From NCBI GenBank assembly GCA_028288905.1, contig JAQGHJ010000522.1, positions 1 through 5,375 on the forward strand: DNA of 5,375 nt. The letters are read 5' to 3'. This document shows, one piece after another, positions 1 to 5,375 of this stretch. The notes beneath the pieces were generated by a model. It saw nothing but the letters and a program-made list of their open reading frames with translations, ran no database searches and was not told where the DNA came from. The translations under genes and the position numbers were made by a program. Within the stretch, counting starts at the first letter, position 1, and every line of letters begins with the position of its first letter. This DNA is from Phycisphaerales bacterium. Its GTDB lineage: Bacteria > Planctomycetota > Phycisphaerae > Tepidisphaerales > Tepidisphaeraceae.

Positions 1-2752
1 GGGCCTTGGCGGCGAGCAGCGCGTCGAGGGCCGACAGCCGGTCGGCCGCGGGGGCCGACCGGTCGAGGATGACCTTCGTCGAGTCGGCCAGGGCGGCCTT
101 GGACCCGAACACGACGCCCAGCGTCTGCACGAGCCGGGCGACGTCCGCGTCGGCCGACTTGGCGAGGGAGGTGGTGACGTCGTCCCACGCGGCCGGGGCC
201 GGCACGCCGCGCCGGCCCTTTAGCCCCGCCGCCATGCCGCGGAGGATGTCTGCCCGGGCCGCGTCGGCCGACGTCTTGCCGAGCAGGGCGGTCACCCCGT
301 CCAGTTCTTTCGGCCCGCCGATCATCGCCTGCCGGCGGGCGGCGAACGTCAGGAGGTTTGGGATCTTCGTGCCGGCCGCGAGTGATAGGGCGCGGTCCGG
401 GTCCGCTGACATGACGGATTCGAGGCCGTACCAATACATCATCGGGAGGTTGTGGTCCGTCGCATCTTCGGCGTGGGAAAGTAGCCCAGCGAGAACTTCC
501 CATCGCTTTTCGACCGGCGTCTGAGGAAGGCCCGATGCATAGGCAAGCCGGACGACCGGTGATCCGGCATTTTTCGCTCCGAACGCGAGCATGTCGTAAA
601 GCGGCGAGTCGCTCGGGCGGTCGGGTTTGAACGTGTTTTGGATGTAAACGCTCTGGATGTACGGCGACGAAACGTCTCCAACAGTATCAAGTCCACCGGC
701 TTTCCCGTCAGTGGCGGTTGGGACGACGCCCGCCCACACAAGTCGAAGCCGGAATCGTTCGTCACCGTTCGACTCGCGCCATAGGCGCTCGCCCACTGCA
801 TCAGCTCTCAAAATCCCAGCGAGTCGCGGAAGGCTGTCGGCCGGGCCTTCCCGTTCGCGCAGCACTCGACGAGCCGTTCTAGCCTGCCACCCATTAGGGT
901 GCTTCTGCATTTCCAGGTGTTGAGCGTCGCTCAGCTTCTCCAGGTCCGCCTTCACCGGCTTCGGCTCGCCGTAGCTGACCTTGAAGATCCGCCCGGTCGT
1001 GCGGTCGTGGTCCTTCGGGTTGGTCGTGTGGCACTGCTGGAGGTCGTACCAGTCGATCATGTAGACCGACCCGTCCGGACCGACCTTCATGTTGATGATC
1101 TGGCTGCCCCGGTCGTTGGCGAGCAGAAAGTCCTTGCCGTGGTGTACCACGTACCCGCTACCGGACGGCTCCGGCACGTCCATGTTGATCCGGGCCCCGT
1201 GGATGTTGTTCATGAACAGCTTGCCGCGGTACTCGGCCGGCCAGTTGTCCCCGTCGTAGATCATCAGCCCGGAGTGCGCGTGCCCGCCGCCGGCGGCGTC
1301 GCTGCGGCCGTTGCCGGCGTGCGGGGTCGCCCCCTGGTAGTGCACGTGGTCGGCGCTCTGCTTGATGTCGTTGAACGTGTACGGATTGTCGTGCTGCCCG
1401 GCCTGCCGCTGGTACCGGGCGTTCTGGATCACGTGCCATAGGTGCGGGATCACGCACGCGGCCGCGAAGAACTGGCCCTTGTCGTCGTAGTCGAGGCCCC
1501 ACGGGTTGCTCGTCCCCTCGGCGAACCGCTCGAACACCTTCCTCGTCGGGTGGAACCGCCACACGCCGGCGTTGAGGTGCACCCGCTGGTCCTTCGGCGT
1601 GCCCGGCTTGCCGACGAAGCTGTTCGTGAACACGCCGTGGCACCCGTACAGCCAGCCGTCCGGGCCCCAAACGAAGCTGTTGAGCGTTTCGTGCGTGTCC
1701 TGGTAGCCGAACCCGTCGAGCAGCACCTGCGGCTCGCCGGCGGCCTTCGTCTCGCCGCTGGCGTCGTCCTTGGCCGGGATGAACATTAGGTACGGGGCGG
1801 CCCCGACGTACACGCCGCCGAACCCGACCTCCAGCCCGCTGACGAGGTTCAGGTGCTCGGCGAACACCGTCCGCTTGTCGGCCACGCCGTCGCCGTCCGT
1901 GTCCTCGAATATCAGGATGCTGTCCCGGCCTTGGCCCTCGGGCGCGCGGATCGGGTACGTGAACGATTGGGCGACCCACAGCCGGCCCCGGGCGTCGATC
2001 GCGAACGCGATAGGGTTGACGATCTGCGGCTCGGCCGCGAACACCTGGGACTTAAACCCCCGCGGCAGCGTCATCGCCTTGGCCGCGTCCTGCGGGCTGA
2101 GCCCGGCGAATTGGATCGTGTCGGCCGGGGCCGGCGGGGCGGCCGGGACGATCGCGTCCGGAATGGTCGGCTTGGCCGCGTGGAACCGGAAGTCGTCGAA
2201 GTTGACGTGGCCCCACGGCCCCTTCCGCCCGTCGACGAGCCGGACGCGGATCAACTGCCCGAACTGCTTTTCCAGGTCGACCACCACCGGCCGGAGCATC
2301 TCGGCCTCGGTGCCGCGGGCGGTGAAGAACACCTTGCCGTCGGCGGCCGTCAGCAGCTCCACCCGCGTATCGGGCCACGTCCCGCCGGCGACCAGGAAGC
2401 TCGCCCACTGGGCCGTGACCTTGAACGGGTCGCTCGTGAGCGTGCCGGTCGCGTCGTCGCCGGCCTTCTCGTACCCGCCGACCCAGAACCGGCCCTGGTG
2501 GGCGGACCGCTGCCCCGGCCGGCGCGGGGCGACCGTGTCGCCCTCGACCGGCTGCCCGGCGAACGCGTCCCCCTCGGCCGTCCACCCGGCGAGCGTGCCG
2601 GTCTCGAAGTCGAGGTTGAGCGGCTTGCCGTCGGCGGCGACCGGCAGGGTGCCGCCAGCCCGGTCGGCGGGTTCGGCCGCGGGTACCAACGCCGGCTGAA
2701 CCCATCCGGCCGTCAACGCGAGGACCAGCCCGAGGCGGCACCGAAAAGTCAT
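1..2752 (-). CDS. Secreted putative membrane-bound dehydrogenase (planctomycete beta-propeller/HEAT type), 3' end outside window
   Basis: The frame is open without a stop from ATG at 2752 to the window edge (917 codons; C-terminus missing). Residues 1-26 form a signal peptide (basic MTFRCR start, hydrophobic LGLVLALTAGW, likely cleavage after PAA26), so the product should be exported. Residues about 45-192 look like a beta-sandwich, galactose-binding-like module, opening with LDFETGTLAGW and ending with HVNFDDFRF; a Pro/Ala linker follows (about 197-210). Residues about 225-595 match the planctomycete/verrucomicrobial membrane-bound dehydrogenase domain (TIGR02604 / DUF7133 type, related to PQQ-type sugar dehydrogenase propellers). 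Landmarks are LPRGFKSQVFAAEP, EDTDGDGVADKRTVF (283-297), WGPDGWLYGCHGVF, TSNPWGLDYDD, HAHSGLMIYDGDNWP, NDRGSQIINMKVGPDGSVY and TTGRIFKV. From about 608 onward it is helical and HEAT-like (NGWQARTARRVL, EDATDHNLPMMYWYG, ADVRPGLVQTL). Relatives often end in a CxxCH haem-binding domain, which would lie beyond position 1. Substrate and electron acceptor are unknown. There is no strong Shine-Dalgarno before 2752, but the signal peptide begins directly at this ATG. Family assignment is firm; biochemical role is inferred. Confidence 0.9.
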   Translation of the reverse strand, partial: MTFRCRLGLVLALTAGWVQPALVPAAEPADRAGGTLPVAADGKPLNLDFETGTLAGWTAEGDAFAGQPVEGDTVAPRRPGQRSAHQGRFWVGGYEKAGDDATGTLTSDPFKVTAQWASFLVAGGTWPDTRVELLTAADGKVFFTARGTEAEMLRPVVVDLEKQFGQLIRVRLVDGRKGPWGHVNFDDFRFHAAKPTIPDAIVPAAPPAPADTIQFAGLSPQDAAKAMTLPRGFKSQVFAAEPQIVNPIAFAIDARGRLWVAQSFTYPIRAPEGQGRDSILIFEDTDGDGVADKRTVFAEHLNLVSGLEVGFGGVYVGAAPYLMFIPAKDDASGETKAAGEPQVLLDGFGYQDTHETLNSFVWGPDGWLYGCHGVFTNSFVGKPGTPKDQRVHLNAGVWRFHPTRKVFERFAEGTSNPWGLDYDDKGQFFAAACVIPHLWHVIQNARYQRQAGQHDNPYTFNDIKQSADHVHYQGATPHAGNGRSDAAGGGHAHSGLMIYDGDNWPAEYRGKLFMNNIHGARINMDVPEPSGSGYVVHHGKDFLLANDRGSQIINMKVGPDGSVYMIDWYDLQQCHTTNPKDHDRTTGRIFKVSYGEPKPVKADLEKLSDAQHLEMQKHPNGWQARTARRVLREREGPADSLPRLAGILRADAVGERLWRESNGDERFRLRLVWAGVVPTATDGKAGGLDTVGDVSSPYIQSVYIQNTFKPDRPSDSPLYDMLAFGAKNAGSPVVRLAYASGLPQTPVEKRWEVLAGLLSHAEDATDHNLPMMYWYGLESVMSADPDRALSLAAGTKIPNLLTFAARRQAMIGGPKELDGVTALLGKTSADAARADILRGMAAGLKGRRGVPAPAAWDDVTTSLAKSADADVARLVQTLGVVFGSKAALADSTKVILDRSAPAADRLSALDALLAAKA
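380..930 (-). other. Lower-GC, atypical-codon segment inside the dehydrogenase gene
   Basis: This segment encodes residues about 608-791, the first part of the HEAT-like region. Hand counts of 60-base lines give about 58% GC at 601-720 and 62% at 781-840, against about 78% at 2461-2520. Codon choice shifts too: glutamate is 8 GAA to 2 GAG here, but roughly 3 GAA to 20 GAG in residues 1-600. AGA, CTT, CGA, GGA, TCA, GAT and ATT also appear, and these are nearly absent upstream. The frame stays open and the protein remains family-like (SPVVRLAYASGLPQTP, then HAEDATDHNLPMMYWYG), so it is neither an insertion nor a frameshift. Recombination with a divergent homologue, or relaxed codon selection, could explain it; the sequence alone cannot decide. 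Confidence 0.6.
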
Positions 2753-2793
2753 GTCAGATGTCCGTGCTGAAGGGTTGGGCGGCAGACGCAGCG

Positions 2794-2799
2794 ATTGTA
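2794..2799 (-). promoter_or_regulatory. Possible -10 box for the leftward dehydrogenase gene
   Basis: Read on the minus strand, this is TACAAT, one base from the sigma-70 TATAAT consensus, about 42 bases upstream of the ATG at 2752. There is no good TTGACA-like box at 16-18 bases spacing (the minus-strand hexamer there is GAGCGG), so the call rests on one hexamer in a relatively AT-rich patch and on its location. It may be chance. Confidence 0.2.
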
Positions 2800-2849
2800 C
2801 TGGTCCGTGGGCCGCTCCGCTCACACCGTAGCAACCCCAGCTTCGCTTG

Positions 2850-2878
2850 TTGAAGGGTGGGTCGTATACCACCTTCAA
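2850..2878. repeat. Bulged inverted repeat, candidate operator or leader hairpin
   Basis: The left arm TTGAAGGGTGG (2850-2860) is complementary to the right arm CCACCTTCAA (2869-2878) with one extra G in the left arm, giving 10 pairs around an 8-base centre that ends in GTATA. A second pair of arms, GCAACC (2831-2836) and GGTTGC (2899-2904), flanks it at similar distances on both sides. It lies upstream of both genes, so it is not a terminator for either. An operator or regulatory hairpin is the likelier reading, but function is inference. Confidence 0.45.
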
Positions 2879-3045
2879 AACGTTACATTCAAGTCAAAGG
2901 TTGCGTATCGGGTGTAGCGTTCGGCCGCTCGCAGTGCGTGAAGCCGCACGATTCCGTAGCCGGGCCGCTAAGAGATTACGTTTGGCACCTGCTGTTTAGC
3001 GTGTTAGAAAAATACAGGGCGAGCAGATCGCAACGAGGTGGTAAG

Positions 3046-3077
3046 GCGGCGAGTACCTGTTGTTCTGCGCTCGCCGC
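3046..3077 (+). repeat. Perfect 8-bp stem-loop upstream of the surface-protein gene
   Basis: GCGGCGAG (3046-3053) pairs perfectly with CTCGCCGC (3070-3077) across a 16-base loop that is richer in T (TACCTGTTGTTCTGCG). It lies about 190 bases before the start codon at 3269. If transcription begins upstream, it would form in the 5' leader. There is no T-run after it, so an intrinsic terminator is unlikely. GC-rich DNA yields such stems by chance. Confidence 0.3.
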
Positions 3078-3257
3078 GCGGGGCTGATCAGCATTGGCGG
3101 TGGCGGCCATTGATGCCGGCGCGTGACCCACGGTCCGCGGGTCGGCCGATCGTGCCCCTCTCGGCTGTCGTGGCAAGCGTGCCTCACATCAGGCGGTGGA
3201 AGCGTGGCGCGTCGGGCGAACGAGCCCGTTGGCGGTCGCGTCGGTCGGGAGCCAGGC

Positions 3258-3263
3258 GGAGGG
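3258..3263 (+). promoter_or_regulatory. Shine-Dalgarno GGAGGG for the surface-protein gene
   Basis: GGAGGG ends five bases before the ATG at 3269. The frame is also open upstream, with GTG codons at 3152, 3170 and 3179, so this site is what decides the start. The ATG also leads straight into a signal-peptide-like N-terminus. Confidence 0.75.
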
Positions 3264-3268
3264 TAAGT

Positions 3269-5375
3269 ATGAAGTCGAAGGAACAAGTCGCCGCGGTCGG
3301 TTCCTGGGGCTCGCAGCACCGCGCCGGTCTCGGCGGCCGCCGGGACACGCGTCTGGCGGCGGCCGTTATCGGGGCAGCCTTCGCGTTGGTCCCCGGGTCC
3401 GGGGCCGTTGCCGACACCCTCTACTGGGATGGGACCGGCACCGCTTGGGAGGTGGCGGCCAACTGGTCGACTGTCCAGACGGCGGCCGCGCCGGACCCGG
3501 CTGCCCCACCGGGGTCGATGGACCTGACGACATTCGTGGCAAGCACCGCCCTCGCCGCCCAAACGGTCAACCTCAACGCCGACCAGGCTGCCCTCGGGCT
3601 CGTGGCGAACGCGTCGAACACGTTCACCACGACGCTCGTCGGCGGCGGCACCGCCCGCACCCTCAGCCTCGGGACGAGCGGCATCAGCCAAGTCGGCGGC
3701 GGGTTCGTCGTCGGGTCGACGACGGCGGGGCAGGAGGTGTCGATCAGCCTGCAGGGCGCGCAGACGTGGACGGGCTCCACCGCGGCCGCGTCGCCGGCGG
3801 GCCTGCAGATTCTGAACGGCGTCAGCATCGGTGCCGGCGGGAACCAGACGCTGACGCTGGGCGGCACGAACGCGCTGTCGGCGGTCGGCGGCGCGGTCGC
3901 CGACGGGTCGGCGGTCCTCAGCCTCGCCAAGACGGGCACCGGCACTTGGACGCTGTCCGGCCCCAACAGTTACACCGGCGCGACGAACGTCGGGGCCGGC
4001 GGGGCGCTGAACGTGCAGAGCAACACCGCGCTCGGCACCGCGGCCGCCGGCACGACGGTCGCCAGCACCGGCGCGGTCCAACTACAGGGCGGGGTCACCG
4101 TGACCGGGGAGGCGCTGTCGCTCGTCGGCGACGGGACGAACGGCACGACGGCCCCAGGGGCTCTCCGGAACATCAGCGGCAACAACATCTGGACTGGCAA
4201 CCTGGCGGTCGGCACCGGCGCGACGACCCGCCTGAACTCGGAGGCCGGCCTGCTGACCGTCAGCGGGAACGTCGCCCTCAGCCCGACGACGACCGATCAG
4301 TTCGTCCTTCAGGGCAACGGGAACGGGCTGATCAGCGGCGTGATCAGCGGCGCCAGCCGGGTGACCCGGAGCACCACCGGCACCGGCACCTGGACCCTGT
4401 CCGGGGCGAACACGTTCACCGGCACCGTGCAGGTGACGGGCGGGTTCCTCAGCGTGGGGTCGCTGAACAAGATCGTCGGCGGGTCGGCCAGCAGCAACCT
4501 CGGGGCGCCCGCGACGGCTGCCGCCGGCGTCATCAGCCTCGGCGGCACGGGGTCGAGCGGGACGCTCGTCTACACCGGGACCGGCGAGACGACGGACCGC
4601 ACCGTCAACCTCGCCGGCACGACCGGCGGCGGCACGATCGACCAGTCCGGTACCGGCCTGCTCAAGTTCACGACCAACCTAACGGCCGGGGCGGGGACGA
4701 CGGGGGACCAGCGGAAGACGCTGACGCTGCAGGGCTCGGCGGCCGGCACCGGCGAGTTCGCCGGGATCATCGCCGACAGCCCCGCCGGCGCGGCCGGGCA
4801 GCTCGCCACCGCCGTGACCAAGAGCGGGACCGGGGCGTGGACGCTGTCGGCCGCCAACACGTACACCGGGACGACGACGTTGACCGCCGGCCGCCTGCTC
4901 GTGGCGAACGCCGCGTCGCTCGGCGGGACGACGGCCGGCACGGTCGTCAACAGCGGGGCTCAGGTGGAGCTGGCGAACGGGCTGACCGTCGCCGGCGAGA
5001 CGATCTCGCTGAACGGCCCCGGCACAGGGACGGGCACCGGGGCGAACCGCGGTGCCCTGCAGGCCGCGGCCGGGGCGACCGCCACCTGGGCCGGGCCGGT
5101 CACGGTCGCCAGCAACACGGGCCGGGTCGGGGCCCAGGCGAACGGCACGTTGACGATCAGCGGGGCGATCGGGGACGCCTCGGCCAACCGGGGGCTGCTC
5201 GTCAGCGCCGAGGGCGGGACCGGCGTGGTCGTGCTGTCGGGGGCGAACACGTACGGCGGTACCACCGGCATCATCCGCGGCACGTTGCGGCTGGGGGCGG
5301 CCGGGTCCGTGCCGGCGGCCACGGTGCTCGACGTGCACAGCGCACTCGGCGTGACAGACCCGGCGGCGTTCGACC
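3269..5375 (+). CDS. Secreted passenger-type beta-strand repeat (PATR) surface protein, 3' end outside window
   Basis: The frame is open from ATG 3269 to the window edge (702 codons; C-terminus missing). Residues 1-48 form an extended signal peptide: a 28-residue polar, basic region with GRRDTR (22-28), a hydrophobic stretch LAAAVIGAAFALVPG (29-43), and likely cleavage after AVA48. The mature start has LYWDGTGTAWEVAANWS, a W-rich motif common at the N-terminus of such proteins. The rest is Gly/Thr/Ser/Ala/Val-rich, almost free of cysteine, and predicted to be a long beta-helix. Four motifs of the form K-x-G-T-G-x-W-T-L-S-G-x-N-T-Y-T-G (residues 221, 367, 518, 648) match the autotransporter-associated beta-strand repeat (PF12951 / TIGR02601). 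Planctomycetes carry many such proteins, usually very large, as presumed surface or adhesive proteins; the name does not prove a type V autotransporter, and no C-terminal barrel or sorting signal is visible here. The gene diverges from the dehydrogenase gene. Fold class is well supported; ligand and anchoring are unknown. Confidence 0.9.
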   Translation, partial: MKSKEQVAAVGSWGSQHRAGLGGRRDTRLAAAVIGAAFALVPGSGAVADTLYWDGTGTAWEVAANWSTVQTAAAPDPAAPPGSMDLTTFVASTALAAQTVNLNADQAALGLVANASNTFTTTLVGGGTARTLSLGTSGISQVGGGFVVGSTTAGQEVSISLQGAQTWTGSTAAASPAGLQILNGVSIGAGGNQTLTLGGTNALSAVGGAVADGSAVLSLAKTGTGTWTLSGPNSYTGATNVGAGGALNVQSNTALGTAAAGTTVASTGAVQLQGGVTVTGEALSLVGDGTNGTTAPGALRNISGNNIWTGNLAVGTGATTRLNSEAGLLTVSGNVALSPTTTDQFVLQGNGNGLISGVISGASRVTRSTTGTGTWTLSGANTFTGTVQVTGGFLSVGSLNKIVGGSASSNLGAPATAAAGVISLGGTGSSGTLVYTGTGETTDRTVNLAGTTGGGTIDQSGTGLLKFTTNLTAGAGTTGDQRKTLTLQGSAAGTGEFAGIIADSPAGAAGQLATAVTKSGTGAWTLSAANTYTGTTTLTAGRLLVANAASLGGTTAGTVVNSGAQVELANGLTVAGETISLNGPGTGTGTGANRGALQAAAGATATWAGPVTVASNTGRVGAQANGTLTISGAIGDASANRGLLVSAEGGTGVVVLSGANTYGGTTGIIRGTLRLGAAGSVPAATVLDVHSALGVTDPAAFD
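3929..4036 (+). repeat. PATR motif 1 (residues 221-256)
   Basis: This begins KTGTGTWTLSGPNSYTGAT and ends in SNTALG. It is close to the family consensus, with the W-T-L-S-G and N-x-Y-T-G elements intact. It opens the first long module of the protein. Confidence 0.85.
4329..4352 (+). repeat. Tandem 12-base direct repeat within the surface-protein gene
   Basis: TGATCAGCGGCG occurs twice head to tail (4329-4340 and 4341-4352). It encodes the internal peptide repeat ISGVISGA. A unit of four codons keeps the frame, and it may be a small slippage duplication. Confidence 0.7.
4367..4474 (+). repeat. PATR motif 2 (residues 367-402)
   Basis: This contains TGTGTWTLSGANTFTGTVQV followed by TGGFLSVGSLNKI. 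The start is slightly degenerate (RST rather than K-x-G) and F replaces Y in N-T-Y-T-G. It opens the second module, whose interior is of a different kind from modules 1 and 3. Confidence 0.85.
4820..4927 (+). repeat. PATR motif 3 (residues 518-553)
   Basis: This begins KSGTGAWTLSAANTYTGTTT and ends NAASLGG. It is a near-consensus copy and opens a module that parallels the first one. Confidence 0.85.
5210..5314 (+). repeat. PATR motif 4, degenerate (residues 648-682)
   Basis: EGGTGVVVLSGANTYGGTT replaces the usual W-T-L by V-V-L but keeps L-S-G-A-N-T-Y and the following GTLRLG strand. Only the start of its module is inside the window. Confidence 0.75.

Larger units (their letters stand above)
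2753..3268. other. Divergent intergenic region (516 bases), no convincing gene
   Basis: This lies between the start codons of two divergent genes and must hold both promoters and 5' leaders unless a start is misplaced. It is less GC-rich than the flanking genes (about 57% at 2881-2940 by hand count). A bulged inverted repeat (2850-2878) sits inside an outer dyad (2831-2836 with 2899-2904). There is also a perfect 8-bp stem-loop (3046-3077) and a 10-bp palindrome GCTGATCAGC (3083-3092). A GTG-initiated frame at 2857-3087 (76 codons) shows no recognisable domain or GC-rich codon pattern. I see no tRNA, rRNA or transposase remnant. Confidence 0.7.

Noticed and set aside
439..801. Minus-strand frame (120 codons) in the low-GC segment, considered as a separate gene or evidence of a frameshift
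   Set aside because: The dehydrogenase frame is open and family-like through the whole stretch, so no frameshift is needed; this frame has no recognisable features.
1158..1979. Long minus-strand frame (273 codons) overlapping the dehydrogenase gene
   Set aside because: It is a shadow frame: very rich in R, G, P and A with no domain. The correct frame on the same strand gives clear family motifs across the same bases.
899..2770. Plus-strand frames of 180 to 309 codons antisense to the dehydrogenase gene
   Set aside because: They are opened by the strong third-position GC bias of the real gene. Their products are low-complexity, with no domain, signal or consistent start signal.
2850..2878. 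Inverted repeat considered as an intrinsic terminator
   Set aside because: Neither neighbouring gene ends here, both start facing away, and there is no proper T-run after the stem.
2981..3000. TTTGGCAC followed by TGTTTAGC, resembling a sigma-54 promoter
   Set aside because: The -24-like TGGCAC is present, but the GC element needed 12 bases after GG is absent (TT at 2996-2997; a GC occurs only three bases further on).
2857..3087. GTG-initiated 76-codon frame in the intergenic region
   Set aside because: No domain, no GC-rich third-position pattern like the neighbours, and its start lies inside the inverted repeat. It is mentioned as a possibility but not called as a gene.
3929..5314. Repeats considered as a CRISPR array or DNA-level satellite
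   Set aside because: The periods are 390-453 bases, the similarity is at protein level with diverged DNA, and everything lies in one open reading frame.
3421..5338. Several minus-strand frames of 79-219 codons antisense to the surface-protein gene
   Set aside because: They are Pro/Val/Ala or Arg/Gly-rich mirror products of a Gly/Thr-rich repeat coding sequence, and their own repeats follow those of the sense gene.

Overview
The window looks like chromosomal DNA from a high-GC planctomycete, most likely a relative of Gemmata or Fimbriiglobus (Gemmataceae). Three things support this. Codons are strongly GC-biased. The leftward gene is a long secreted protein of the planctomycete 'putative membrane-bound dehydrogenase' type. 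The rightward gene is a secreted passenger-type beta-strand repeat protein of the kind these bacteria encode in large numbers. The genus is inference; no rRNA or other marker is present.

Layout: two long genes diverge from one intergenic region, and each runs off its end of the window. Positions 1-2752 (minus strand) hold the first 917 codons of one uninterrupted reading frame. It encodes a signal peptide, an N-terminal beta-sandwich-like module, a sugar/sorbosone-dehydrogenase-like beta-propeller of about 370 residues, and the start of a helical HEAT-like region. The C-terminus, where relatives usually carry a CxxCH haem-binding domain, lies outside the window. Within this gene, about 380-930 has clearly lower GC and different codon choice from the sequence on both sides, although the frame stays open.

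Positions 2753-3268 (516 bases) hold no convincing gene. The stretch is relatively AT-rich and should contain both divergent promoters. It carries a bulged inverted repeat inside a second, outer dyad, another perfect 8-bp stem-loop, and the ribosome binding site of the right-hand gene.

Positions 3269-5375 (plus strand) hold the first 702 codons of a cell-surface or secreted protein. It has a long Tat-like or extended signal peptide, a W-rich N-terminal motif, and at least four PATR-type motifs spaced 130-151 residues apart. The sequence between the motifs also repeats: the first and third modules match along most of their length, while the second is of a different kind.

Both products are predicted to leave the cytoplasm, but nothing seen shows that they work together. 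I found no mobile element, CRISPR array, tRNA, rRNA or complete operon. The points most worth a second look are the compositional island inside the dehydrogenase gene, the higher-order module pattern of the surface protein, and the nested dyad in the divergent promoter region.
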